Virus record (IMG/VR): IMGVR_UViG_3300025133_000424
Coordinates: 1-30,933 of that record
Source: a virus
Direction: 5' to 3' (one strand)
Length of the DNA stretch: 30,933 bases
Shown piece after piece: positions 9,483 to 21,800 of the stretch; position 1 is the first letter of the stretch, and each line of letters opens with the position of its first letter. The notes under the pieces are model-generated. The model was given only the letters and a program-made list of their open reading frames with translations, searched no databases and was not told where the DNA came from. A program made the position numbers and the translations under genes.

Positions 9483-10331
9483 TTAGTTTTTAAGTTCCAT
9501 ATCAACGTCAATCATATCATAATAGACAGCATAGTATCCGTTGTCCGCGATTGTTACCGCATCTTTTCTACCCATTTCAATTAAGTCTTGAGCCATTGTT
9601 CCTGACCAAACTTCATTTTCGTTCTTATAATTAAACGTATATATTGGTATTCCAGATTTAGAAACACCTGTTTTAGTTATATTTTCTTTTAACCTAATAT
9701 CAGATAAATAACCTAACACACCTGTTACTCCACCGGCTATAAATTGATCTCTTTGAGCATTCATGTTATCGATTTCTTGATCTGCTGCCATTTTTCTTTG
9801 GTTAGCAAATTCTAACATTTTATCTTGTTTATCGAACGCGAATTGCTCAACCATTCTTTCCCCTTCTCTCTCCATTAAATCTCTTTTCTGTTCTCCTTCT
9901 CTCTCTAATTGTTGTAGTCTACCGGATTCTCCTAACGCCCTAGTTTGATTAGCTTGTTCTTGTTTACCAATATCTGCTGCTGCCGCTTGTGCTTGTCTAG
10001 CTCCTTGATTGGCTAGTACTTGCGCTAATCCAGCTATACCACTCCCTCCAGCCGCACCTTTCATACTAGCCATTATATTAGCTGCGTTTTGTTGAGATTG
10101 TTCTCTTTGAAATTCTGCGGCTTTTAAGTCAACGGTTTGATCTTCATACACATTTTCCATATCAGCGTAAGGATTTTTTACACCAGCATATGGATTTGTC
10201 ATTTTAGTATCTTCCCACGCATCCATTTGGTTACCGAAATCTTCGTTTGCAGCATATTGTTCTCTTCGTCTTTGAGCACCACCTGTTAAGAAGTCTAGAA
10301 ATTTATTTGGAGATGATTTTGTATTTGCCAT
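9483..10331 (-). CDS. Helical internal-virion-like protein with C-terminal S74-type intramolecular chaperone motif
   Basis: The 282-residue protein starts MANTKSSPNKFLDFLTGG. Residues 30-70 hold repeated NPYA(G/D) turns, 70-130 are Ala/Gln/Gly-rich, and 130-195 form a strongly charged coiled coil (RLQQLEREGEQKRDLMEREG). A short hydrophobic glycine-rich segment (FIAGGVTGVLGYL) leads straight into SDIRLKENI. That SD...K block, with IYTFNYK and GTMAQDLIE after it, is the signature of the peptidase S74 intramolecular chaperone, with S210 and K215 in the position of the catalytic Ser-Lys pair. Only 73 residues follow S210, shorter than the S74 modules on tail spikes. The N-terminal architecture resembles small internal core proteins of podoviruses rather than a fibre. 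A tail-fibre or trimeric coiled-coil role is the alternative. Confidence 0.85.
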   Translation of the reverse strand: MANTKSSPNKFLDFLTGGAQRRREQYAANEDFGNQMDAWEDTKMTNPYAGVKNPYADMENVYEDQTVDLKAAEFQREQSQQNAANIMASMKGAAGGSGIAGLAQVLANQGARQAQAAAADIGKQEQANQTRALGESGRLQQLEREGEQKRDLMEREGERMVEQFAFDKQDKMLEFANQRKMAADQEIDNMNAQRDQFIAGGVTGVLGYLSDIRLKENITKTGVSKSGIPIYTFNYKNENEVWSGTMAQDLIEMGRKDAVTIADNGYYAVYYDMIDVDMELKN

Positions 10332-10373
10332 ATTTTATTTATTTATATATATAATAGTCACAGTTTATGCCCT
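10332..10373 (-). promoter_or_regulatory. A/T-rich leader between two virion genes
   Basis: This 42-base spacer is longer than those around it (1-15 bases). On the minus strand it contains an alternating TATTATATATATAAATAAATAAAAT run directly before the ATG. It has no Shine-Dalgarno sequence. It could act as a leader favouring initiation in a Bacteroidota host or hold a -10-like element, but I see no clear -33/-35 partner. Confidence 0.2.
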
Positions 10374-11396
10374 TTATTTACTACTTTCGAATATATCAGC
10401 CCCGATATTAAACAGTTCTGCTTTATCAGGAGAATCATTTCTAAGAGTTGCAGAGGCATAATATCCTAATGCACTACTTAAATTTACTTTATTATCTTTA
10501 CTAAACATTATGAAACTTCCTTGCGTACAAATCTCCCCTCCGAAAGTAGTTGACCCATACACAGAATCGGGATTAAAAATCAAACTCGCATATTCAGTTT
10601 GGCCACTTGAAACCGAGTGTGGTCCAACCGACGCAAAGTCTGTCCAAGTCATACCCGAATAATAACCTGGCCACCCTTGGCTTGTAAGGTAGTTTATTAT
10701 ATCATTAATAGAGGAGTTGTTAAAATCAACGTATTGAGTTGATGCCGTTGATCCCGGAGGAAGAAGTCTTATTAGATCAATAGTACCCCACAAATTTACG
10801 TGATTTGTATTCGCACTCCAGTCATCCAACAAACTAGCGCCAACCGCCTTAACACCTGGTAAAACCTCGCAAAAAGGATGGTTAACCGGGTCGCCATTAA
10901 ATCCAATCCAATTAACGTCTTGGTAAAAATGAAACATATCCAACCCCGTTGCAGTCGATGGATTGTCAAAATACCAAGTCATAATACTAGCGGGGCCAAA
11001 GGAGTATAATCCAAATACATCTAATAATTCGCCCGCGGGATGTTCAATTCTTTGGTTGAAATTAGCGCAATCCCCAGTGTAAACCAAGTTATTTGGATCT
11101 CCTACGCATCCACCCGCTACTATACTAGAGAAATATAAATTAAACAAAACTTGTGGCATATCACAGATTATAGAGCTAACAGCGCCATCCCAAGGTATTA
11201 TTGTTGTAATTATCCCTATTTTTATAATATCACCTTGATCTGATGTTAAATGAGGTGTAGTGGTAGATTCCCATTGGTCACCGCTTAGTGGATTACCAGG
11301 TGTACCATAATCAATTGGATTTGAAAAATAAGCAATATCACCAATTTGTACTGATGTATTCAATGGATTCGGAAAATCTAGTTGTACTAATGGCAT
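10374..11396 (-). CDS. Unknown virion-associated protein, 340 residues
   Basis: The protein starts MPLVQLDFPNPLNTSVQIGD and has no signal peptide or membrane helix. It is rich in Asn, Asp, Gly, Ser, Tyr and Trp, and looks mainly beta. The C-terminal part, from GSFIMFSKDNKVNLSSALGYY to the end NIGADIFESSK, resembles the most conserved section of an uncharacterised protein I associate with marine phage structural operons; that comparison is from memory. It lies between an Ig-like fibre candidate and an S74-bearing protein. A tail or head decoration role is reasonable, but no catalytic motif is visible. The ATG is preceded by AAAATAATAAAC and follows the upstream stop by five bases. Confidence 0.85.
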   Translation of the reverse strand: MPLVQLDFPNPLNTSVQIGDIAYFSNPIDYGTPGNPLSGDQWESTTTPHLTSDQGDIIKIGIITTIIPWDGAVSSIICDMPQVLFNLYFSSIVAGGCVGDPNNLVYTGDCANFNQRIEHPAGELLDVFGLYSFGPASIMTWYFDNPSTATGLDMFHFYQDVNWIGFNGDPVNHPFCEVLPGVKAVGASLLDDWSANTNHVNLWGTIDLIRLLPPGSTASTQYVDFNNSSINDIINYLTSQGWPGYYSGMTWTDFASVGPHSVSSGQTEYASLIFNPDSVYGSTTFGGEICTQGSFIMFSKDNKVNLSSALGYYASATLRNDSPDKAELFNIGADIFESSK

Positions 11397-11401
11397 GTTT
11401 A

Positions 11402-12853
11402 TTATTTTACAGTTATATTAATTGTTTTTTCTTCGCTATCGGTTGTTCCGTCGTTAAGAGTATATAATATCTTGTCTACCCCAACAAAACCATTGTTTGG
11501 AGTATATTGAATTATTCTACTACTAATATTAGTAGAACCATGTTTACTAGCTCCTGTAATTGTTATAGTTTTCGTAGAAGAGTCATAATCAAAATCACTT
11601 GTACTTATCGCAGAAGCACTTGCGTTTTTAGCAATATTAACACTAAAATCTCTCGCGTTAGGTTTCCTAGTTATTATATTATCTAAGTCTACAGTATGCG
11701 TCACACTTCGTGTTCCGAATCGAGAAAATCTAGCGTTAAAAACTAAAGTAACCTCATTACTTCCACTTCCAGAAAAACTAAAACCCGAAGATACTTTTGA
11801 AGTATCATCATCAATTTCTACTTCCATTCCATCAATAAGCATCATTTCAACGTTTAAATCAACACAAGCATTTCCATCTTCATTAACTTGTGTATGAACT
11901 TTCTCGACAACAGAACCCACCTCATATGTAAAAGATAGATTAGTGCCTTCTGGTATCATAATTTTTCTATCTATTGTGATACTCGTTCCGCAATCGATAG
12001 ATGCTATTTGGAAACTCTTAATTCCAGGACCGGATCCATGCATTGAAGGAAGTAAACCAACGGTATCACTTAGTTCAAATCTATCCGTAGTTTTCCCACA
12101 GTTTGAAACTTTCAAGCTCTTATGTGCTACTTTTGATTTAGTTATTTTACCATAAACTCTAGCGCCTACAGATACGTCTCCAGTTATAGGATAGTTTTGA
12201 CTACCTTTCGTTACATCTCCAGATGTAGTAGCATCTATAGCTCTCGTTGTAAGAGGTTTTAGTACAACATATTTACTTTTCTTAGGATCTTTATCTGCTT
12301 TTATTGTTTTTTTAATAACTGTATTTTTCGACACTGAGTTATTAAAGCTGTCTTTGACATAGAAATACCCAGCAGTATCTCCTTCACCACCCTCTGTTAT
12401 CACTAACGTCTGTGTTTGTTTTATTACTTCTCTATGATTAACAGGTCTCGTCACTGTAATATCGGCTCCGCTAGCAGATAATGTTGGTGAAGTTTGAGTT
12501 GAAGTATTCGCTAATGTAAGTGTCACATCTGGATATTGATATAGTGTTATCTTGTCTACAGAACTAACAGTACTATCAACATCAGCGTGGGGAACCACAA
12601 TTATATCATATGATTCTCCTATTGAACTACTTGAAATATCTGGAAATCTCTGGCGTAATATATAAACACCTGATTTTGGTATTTCAATATCTTGTAGTGA
12701 TTCCTCTAATATACAATCACCATCACTATCGTTTATTTCTAATGAAAATCCAGATCCATGCGTACCACGTATTTTAATTTGACGAGTCTCACCCCTAGGG
12801 CTTACAAAGACACTAGCGTCCTGAACTTTAATTGATGTTATCTTTTTTTCCAT
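11402..12853 (-). CDS. Beta-rich fibre or capsid decoration protein with C-terminal Ig/cadherin-like domain
   Basis: The 483-residue protein starts MEKKITSIKVQDASVFVSP. Residues 1-105 form a beta domain with acidic patches (NDSDGDCILEES). The centre (about 110-330) is Ser/Thr/Lys-rich, with many short strands and a few cysteines. The last 90 residues (KPNARDFSVNI..., FVGVDKILYTLNDGTTDSEEKTINITVK) match the pattern of bacterial Ig or cadherin-like tandem domains: xPNxGFxGxDxxxYTxxDG followed by a final strand. Such domains decorate phage heads, tails and fibres and bind surface glycans weakly. The gene lies 15 bases after the hub gene, in the place where host-recognition proteins usually sit. 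It has no S74 or spike-type lyase motif. Head fibre and tail appendage cannot be told apart from sequence alone. Confidence 0.8.
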   Translation of the reverse strand: MEKKITSIKVQDASVFVSPRGETRQIKIRGTHGSGFSLEINDSDGDCILEESLQDIEIPKSGVYILRQRFPDISSSSIGESYDIIVVPHADVDSTVSSVDKITLYQYPDVTLTLANTSTQTSPTLSASGADITVTRPVNHREVIKQTQTLVITEGGEGDTAGYFYVKDSFNNSVSKNTVIKKTIKADKDPKKSKYVVLKPLTTRAIDATTSGDVTKGSQNYPITGDVSVGARVYGKITKSKVAHKSLKVSNCGKTTDRFELSDTVGLLPSMHGSGPGIKSFQIASIDCGTSITIDRKIMIPEGTNLSFTYEVGSVVEKVHTQVNEDGNACVDLNVEMMLIDGMEVEIDDDTSKVSSGFSFSGSGSNEVTLVFNARFSRFGTRSVTHTVDLDNIITRKPNARDFSVNIAKNASASAISTSDFDYDSSTKTITITGASKHGSTNISSRIIQYTPNNGFVGVDKILYTLNDGTTDSEEKTINITVK

Positions 12854-12868
12854 TATTTATTTAATTTA

Positions 12869-15800
12869 TTAAGAAGGATTACTACAAAGTACCCAAGGAT
12901 TTATTGGATCATAATTACCTGTGGTATAAATACCAGGATAGTATATATTACCGATACTTTGCCCGCTTATATCTCCGTTATGTATCCAACAACTACCATT
13001 ATACGTAACAACATTACCGCCTACGTAAGACAATGCATTCCCAACCACCCAAGTAGTCGCGTTACCACAGTAACACCATTGTGTTGGATTTTCGCAAGGA
13101 GAGAAATAACTACCAACTTGATCTGGAGCAATGTTTACATTACCAGCATTACCAACCCAAACACTTGGTTGTGATAGGAAATATTCACCATTATGCTCAA
13201 CTGCATCACCATCAGGATAAGCAACACCTGAAACCCATGTAGTATAAGGTGGGGAACATTGACCTCTGTCTACTCCATCATCACATCCTATTGTGAAATT
13301 ATATACCGCTTCACACCCTAAACTATCTGCTATCACAACCGAGTAATCTCCCGCTCCTAATCCCGTAGCGCTTGAATGTGTTACCATTGTATCGGTTGGA
13401 TTGTATTGAGGCAGGGGACTGGCGGTTAACGACGTGCCTGTTCCATTTGGACCCGTAAAATACTCAACAGACCACCACGTAGCGGTTGGTTGTAAAGAGA
13501 CATCTAGAATAGTATGAGCTCCATCTCCATTATCATAAACACCACAATCGTTACTAGTAGCATCTGTCCAAGCGTCATGAAATGTTGGGCCGTATGACGA
13601 GGTGTATCCCGCGCAAGGATTATTTACAGTAGATGTACAATCCACAGTAAAAGTTTCTATGAGTTCGCACCCTTGATCGTCTTCAATCACAACAGCATAA
13701 TTCTGTCCAGTTGTCAAGAACGATGACAAATTATAATAACCTATAGGAGTAACAAGGGAAACATTTCCTGGTGCAGGTCCTAGTAAAGGACCTATAGGAA
13801 CTGCTACTCCTGTTCCCCAAGTGCTAGTTGATATCGTGTAATATTGAACCGTATAAGTACTAGATCCTGGATCTAAGTTAACAGTTGTAATCTCGTGTGC
13901 TCCATCTCCATTATCGGTTGTACAACCATCATTACTAGTTGCGTTTGTCGTACTGTATCCACCGGAAGGAATTGTTGGTGAATCACACGGCGTAACAGGA
14001 GTACAGTTAAGCGTGAACGGTACTGGAGGATACGTACAAGGTTGGTCGTCTCGTATCTCGTATTCGTAATCGCCTGCTTCAAGTCCGTCTATAGTAATAG
14101 CATCACCTGGATAAATCCAGTTTGAACCAAGTATCATAGTGGAAACACCACTTACGACAGAATAAATATTAACTCCCCACATTGTTGCTGGAGGCGTTAA
14201 ATTATTATTTGATATTTTGATTTTACCACTATCTGCTATATTCCCAAAACTATTAGCAGCGAGCCAACAATCGTTGATATTCTTGTCCCAAGCAGGATCC
14301 GTAAGAAATATTGGATCGAAATCATGAGGATTACTTGAGGAGCAAGGCGTAGTAGCTGTACAATCAATAACAAATTCAACAACCTCTTCACATCCTAGAT
14401 CATCAGTAACAACAGCATTATATGTTCCCTGCATTAGATTTGGAGTAGGATTTGAATAACCATTATAATTATACGTTGTATTATCCATTGTTACGCCACC
14501 ACTAGCGTCGACATACTTCACAGTCCAACTAACAGCAGTCCCAGCTAAATAAACTTCTACAGCAGCAGTCCCATCGCCACAATCAGGCATGCTAGCATCC
14601 GTTGGGTGAGCTGTAACAACGTTTGGAGTTACGCATAAGTCACTACAAGCAGAACGCGGGTCAGTTTCACATGTTGATTTATCAGGATAAGCACCTGTTA
14701 GATCTTGGATTTCTACGCAAGATCCATTAGGATTTGAGTTAGCTCCACATGGAGACAAACACCCACGACTCCCGGCACCAGCCAAAAAAAAGGTGGTGGA
14801 GGTGACCCATGGTCCACCCAAAAGCGCGGTAGCCCACTGTGAATTAGTCATTCCGACAAAAAAAGCAGTGGAATCAATATTATCTCTAAACCAAATTATA
14901 AGTTCTTCAATCGTAGTCGGAGTAATCGAGTGTTGAGTGTATCCCCACTGGTTAAGAGAGGTAGTATAACTCATTGACCCAGTAGACCCACTGGTTAAAT
15001 ACCAATCAACAATATTAATACTATCCGCTTGCACTCCAGCCTGCTGTTGGATTAATGTTAAATCAGTCATCCCTATTAAGGATATCGAATTATTAGGATA
15101 TGTCTGAGCGTTATTTACCCATCCCTCTCCGCTTGACGGCCCATAATAGTTTCCATCTACATCCTCATAAAACCAATTAGCAAGAGGGACTTGAGGATTA
15201 TCCCAAGGCCAGTCACAATGCCAAGTAGTAGAACTAGTCCAAGTAGGCATGATAGTTGAATAAATAGGATAAATACCCGCGCATCCTCCCGTGCTTGGAA
15301 TGCAATCCCAAGAAGTATAACCACCATCTAAAACGGTGATTGCACCCGCCTCATCGATTCCTTGATATGAGAATTCGTGAGTATCTATATTTCCAGCTTT
15401 TCCATCGTCTAACCATTCCGTAGCCACTCCTTTTATAGCGGAGAACCATTTACCTTCTTTATTTTTAAATTCAGCTGGCTCAAGTTCCTGCAAATCTGTG
15501 TACATGTTGTCAACATACCAGCCTAACTTATCGTAATTATCCCAGTATTCTCCAGAGTTACTCATCTCATTTAAACCTCCATCAGAAGTTACTTTAGATT
15601 GACTACCTTCGTAGTCGAGACTTTGGAAACTTTTAACAATACCAGGTCCTTCGTTAAATAATACTTCTACGCTAGAATCATATTGTTCTCCATAGAAGTT
15701 GTTGTGAATATCATTAACATGATGTTGGTGAAGTTGACCTCCTTTAAAAGTAAAATAATCATTATTTAAACTTAAAGCCTCTTCATAATTAAAAGATTTA

Positions 15801-18800
15801 AAACTTGGCCATCCTTTGTTTATCTCTGAATAAGAAAGTGTCACTGGATCCATTGGGCTTTCTGTATAAACAGTAACATAAGAATTCCACCAAAACAGAA
15901 GACAATCTGGATCACCACAAACATGATTTCCTAAAGTAGAAATATCTAAGGGTTGGGGTACGTGGCTTATTTTTATTTCCCATACTCCACCCCATAGATC
16001 TGTTTTTTCAACAATAGTAGCTCCAATTGGTATCCCAGGTCCAACTATCTCATCGCCAACGTGGAATTTTGAAGCAACCCAATCCGCTACTCTTAAACGA
16101 GCTGAGGGAAATACCGGTGAACTAGCATGTTTTCTAGTTCCCATGATTCTAATAGGGTAAACTGTTTGGTTATAATAACTTAAACTAATATTATATTCCT
16201 TCTTTTTATCATCAAAACTACCTATTATTCTATTACTTTCGCTTAAATTATCCGCGAACCAGTTTGTCATACCATAACTAGATATAGGTGTTATTCCATC
16301 TTGTGATAATCTTAAAATACTTCCTCTTGTTCTATCTGAGAAGTATAATCTATATGCGTCAGCCGCGAATGATTCTGGATTTTTAGATATACCATGATCA
16401 CCAGAGAAAGGCACCGTTTGTCCTAATACATTCTGTGACGCAGTTAAATTAGCGTTACCATCAGCGTTATATAAAGCATCTTTATTTGCTAATATTTTAA
16501 AAACTTTATCTTCACAAAGTGTTACTAAATCAGTGTTTCTAGCGAAAAGTTTTTGTATACTACCGTGTATTGGATTTAGATCTTTAGTTATCTTTTCGGC
16601 TTGAATAAATTGATTTAAATTATTAACACCACTTAATGAATTAAATATACCAGACCAAATAAAACCACTTGACCTACGTTCTTCAATATATGGTTCTTCA
16701 AGAACAGTTGATACTTTTGGTCCTTTATCTATAGTAATCTGATTGTAGTCATCTCTAATTCTATTTGATTCAACACCGTTACCAAATGAGTAAGCATTAA
16801 ACCAAGGAAGAGTTACTTGATAATTGTGAGTATCTTTATGCACTTCAAACAAACCACCACCTAAAGTACCTCCTCCAGTTTTTACATTGACTTCTGTTGT
16901 ACTTCCATCTGCTCTTGTGAATATTAATCTAGATCCAGTTGGTGGTAAAGTACTAGTACTTCCACTTAGTGGTGTTCCAAAAATATCTATCAACTGAATT
17001 AATACAATTCCACTAGCAACATCAAACCACGCTCCTCCAATTCTAATGTCGTCAGTTGCTGCGGTACTAAGGGTTATAAAACCTCCACCCGCTGCCCAAC
17101 AAGTAACTTTACTATTTCTCGAAAGATCAGTATGAATAGGTCCAAAAAATTGTTCTAATGTTTCTTCGTTTAATTCAGTAGGATATATTTGCCCAACTTC
17201 ATGATATACTTCTAACCCAAGATCATCTTTAGGTTCAGTTTCCCAAACACCTGGATTGGAGGTAAAATAACCCGCGTCTCCAGCGCCGCTATTAAGTTCA
17301 TACTTTTCCATAATTTGCCACGTAACACTTCCAGGAGCTGGGGTTACATTATCTGTTCCAACAACGTGGGTTCCATCTATCATTTTTTTAGATGGTATTT
17401 TTTTAATATTACTAACGCCATTAAAATTATAATTAACCACATTCTCTTTCCCACTATATATTCCATCTGGTCGGATTCCAGGGGCAATATTATTTACTAC
17501 GTTCGCGTGGCTAGGATCTAACGCTTCGCCAGTTTCATCGAAATGAGGTGCGTTGCTAGTAGGATTTGTTGGTAAATAATAATAAGGGCCAATACTACCA
17601 AGGGGCTCGATACCAGTAGTTCCTAGATCGCTGTTTGCGAGAGCTTTCGCGTGTATTGTAAAACGTCTTCGAGAACAACTAGCGTCATTCCAATCTTGAG
17701 TATACATTGGCCAAAAACCCTGCTGGTGCATTTTAGGGAAAGCCTTAGGACTGTTCTCGAGGAGCATCCAATATTCTTTATGATTTAAATTAGACGTACC
17801 GGTACCACCACTGGTTCTTGCCAGTGCTCCCCAAGCCACCCAATTTGAGATACTATTTGCGTAAGTCATCCAATTAGGCCATTTAAGACCGTAATTTTGT
17901 ATACCCTGTGAGGCGAAATGTGGAATATATTCGGTTTGTGATGCGTTGTTGCCTACGAAAAATTCCATCCGATGAGTAGTCATATAGTCCGCAATTTTTG
18001 CATAATTCCACAGACGTACACCCATTCCATTATCCCTAGGATCTCTTTGACTAACATCCCATTCATTGTTATTAATATCACCCGCTGCCGGAGGACCAAT
18101 TTTAGTTTGATACATAACTTGACCTGGATCTTCCTTCCATCTCCAAACGGTTCCAGGAGTAGTTATAGCCGTGATGAAAAATAACTCATCAACATGGTTT
18201 ATCGCAGCAGCTGCATCTTGATAATTTTCAAATGAACTTCTATCATTTAAATTGGTCATAGGGTTATCATCCAAATCTTCCGCGGATTTATTCTCGAATC
18301 CCATACCCGCGTATGATAAATGTATTATACTGTTATCCTTGTCAATACCACTCGCGGGTATTATTTTTCCACCACTATAACTTGCCGCAGCTCTAATCCT
18401 AGGTATCGCGTTACCATTATTTGCAGAATTATCAAGTACTAAAGAATTTACATTACTAATTCCTAGATAATTATTCCAATTACCCCCAGCACCATTTGCA
18501 TATACATGTGCCCCGGTCTCATCCTTAGCATACCAGTTACCTAAATCACCAATTAATTGTAGTTGTTTATAAGGCGCATCCCATCCATATCCACCATACG
18601 TATTCTTAAAAGCATCATTAATCTCGGGATTACCGGTTTCACTACCCCCGTGTGTGATGAAAGTTGATAAATTTTGAGTTTGTGTTGGGGCAATATGCGC
18701 AACAGGATGGATTTCCACTCCAGATATATCATAAAAAGGGTTTGGTATTGAGTTAGCTTGCATTCTATCACGAATATACCAGTATGGATTTGGGTTGCCT

Positions 18801-21800
18801 GGAGTAGGAGGTGTACCCCAATCAGCCAAGTAACTATCACCTGGTTGGCCTCCCTCTGCGACATTCCTCGACCTGCTATATGCATTGGTATATCTATACT
18901 CTCTAAAAGCCTCTATACTATCTATAAACCATCCACTCGACTCAGATCCACCCTCTTCAGTATTACCGGCTTGATCCCAATAAGCTTGACCTTCTCCATT
19001 CCAACTTGGGGCACCATAACCAGTATCATTTGTATTTTCATCTACAGATATTCTCATTGGATTACATCCGTACCAGTTTGCGGGATTAGCATTTAAATCA
19101 TAATCTCCTGCTTCAGAATAAGCATTTATATATTGTGATTTTACAGAAGCTGATGAAGACCAATCTCCCGTGTAAGATAAGTAACCTAAGATATTCTCTT
19201 GTAACGCGGCGTCTTTTAATATTTTTACGAAAAATCTACCGTCAAATTCTGGTAAATTTTTCTCTTCTCTTTTGATAAACTCAATTTTACAATTCCCATA
19301 CGCTGGTTCTGCTGGGTTTACCTCTACATTAAACGGTGTTGTAATAGCCATATCATCACCAAAATTTTTAGTTGCGATAATTCTCCAATATGTTTCAGAA
19401 CCACTTAATCGCGATTCAAAACTCTGAATATCATACCACTTACTAGCACCCTCAGCTGAGACTATTCTAAATTGAAATGGATAAGCTGAACCAACCTCTG
19501 ACTCAAAAGCGTCAATAACAGACCCCACCATTTTTTCATGGATATCTATAAATCTTCCTCCAGTAAAAGGAAATTCTATATCTTCATTTCCTCCATCCAT
19601 AAAAATTGGAATTGTGTTGGAGGAATCAGTAAAACCATCGTTTATAGTTCTAATAGGAGTTCTTCTAGTCTTAACAAATCTTGGAGCTTCATTTTTAATA
19701 TCTAGTATCTTATATCTAGCTAAATCAGTTACAGCTCTATCTTCTTTGTGAGCTTTTTTTAAGATTAAAAATGTTTCTAAATCTACTTTATTTCTATCAG
19801 CGGAAGGAAACGTTATCCAAATATTACCATCATCAGCATTATACCAACGATCCATCGCTAGATTATAATATTCGCTAGAAGTTTCTTTAACTAAAAATTT
19901 AAAGTTTTTTGCAAAATCTGGTTGAGGGCTGTGGATTTGAGCCGCGAGTTTAGTTGGGAATGCTGCAGAATCCTTCTTAACGGAAATCGTGTGTCTTGAA
20001 TCTTTTGATGAAGAAAATACTGGAGTCTCTCTACCGAATTCATCTATATATATAACACCAAGTTGGTAAGTTCTTAAAGATTTTATAGTTTTAGCAGATG
20101 CGTAAGTATAAGCTTTCCCAGCATCTAACTCTTCAGTAATAGCGCCTGATAGCGCAACATCTTTTTGTTTAAGAACCACCTTTAAATCAACTTCAATATT
20201 CTTTGATCTTTGTAACGTTACGTTTGTTAGAGCAGACGGATTTTGGGTATGAGAAGATGATAAGTTGTAATTTTGTAAGTAATTACCATAGACAATTCTA
20301 TTACCGATAATTTCTTGTGCCAATGCTTTTTTAGGAACATTATCCCAAGGTCTTAAAAGTTGATTATCTGGTAATATAGAATGAATCATTTCTGATTTAA
20401 TATTAACGTAACCATATGTCTGTATAGGTGGAATTGCAGAGACGTCGCGCGTGGTTGTTAAGGTAACTGCATTCCAAGAGTCGTAATCAGTTGGATCTAA
20501 TGGTAATCTATCTACAGTCTTTATAGAATAAACAGCTGGAGAATTTGATTCTTTATATAGTATATCAATAGAAATAACATCTTCCGGTATATAACGTTCG
20601 TCTACAAAATCACAAACACCAAGAGCTCTTAATGTATTTACCATTGCTAAGTTATAACCTTCTTTTGGCAAGTAATCAAACTCTCCAGGTAAAAAAGCTA
20701 TTTCTGAGAAAGGGGAAAACGCGGAGTATTCTCCGTCTTTATATTTATATCTATATCCAAATCTAGGGAATCTAAACTTAAAAAGCGAAGAATCTTGTTG
20801 TAATGTTACGTTAAAATCTTCGTTATCTAAATCAATATTTGTATCCCAACTACGAACCTCTACCTGAAACTCTAATTTACCTGCATTTGGACCTGAAGTT
20901 AAAAGAATAGGATCATCGATAATCTCTACTGTTATTTTTCTCTTTTTTGATGATCCAGTTACCGAATCCATAGATTCTATATCTAAAAAGTCACCTTTTT
21001 TAAAATCTGGATTAGTGTCAAAAAATAAAAACACAGGACCTGTGACATATGTTCCCGTTGCAGCGTCCCAAAGGGAAATCAAAGATTCACTATATGTTGT
21101 AGTTATTTCTCCCGATATAGAATCCAAATCAACATCTCCAACTTTTGTATTTTTCATCTCCAGTTTAGGAGCTGTGTTTGGACCCTTCCTTATAACTGTT
21201 ATATGTTCCTCTTGTAAATCACCAGCCGCTACAAAAGGTATGGGACTAACCTTATCTGGATTTGGTACATAAAATACTGTGTGAGTTAAAAAATCAACAG
21301 TACCAAGTCTAATTTGTGGTATGTTTACTCTCTTAGGCTCTGTATTGTTATCTGTCCAAAAGATTGTCTCTTCCATTATGTTAATACCAGTGATCAGAAA
21401 ACCTTTATCGAAATTTAAGACCCTACCATCGTCCCCAGGTAATACATTAGCTTGAAAAGTATCAACAACAATTGGGTGGACTTTTTTTGTATTGTAATCA
21501 TATTCAGCTATAAAATCAACACCCACACCGGATACTAACCAATATAATTTATCATTTTTCTCGTCAGCAATACTTCCAACGCAGTAGAATCCATAGGTAT
21601 CCAGAACCGTCTCATCCATGATATTGCCCGTAACCGGATCTATAAAGGATTCAGATGAAATATTTAAGTTACCTAAAATGTTTTGCAGAGTACCTATATC
21701 AGAAACATCTGAAGTAGCTACTTGCACATTTAAAGCATCTCTATATTCCCCATTAGGAACTAACCTCTCATCGAGGTCTTTATTCATCTTCCCTGCTTGA

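Noticed and set aside
10335-10362. Alternating TATATATA run as a terminator or operator
   Set aside because: It has no GC stem and no spaced second half-site; A/T leaders of this type precede most genes here.
18553-19096. 110- and 112-residue frames on opposite strands inside the hub gene, plus a 69-residue frame at 13873-14082
   Set aside because: They lie within an unbroken 2984-residue frame with coherent domains and have the composition of out-of-frame translation.
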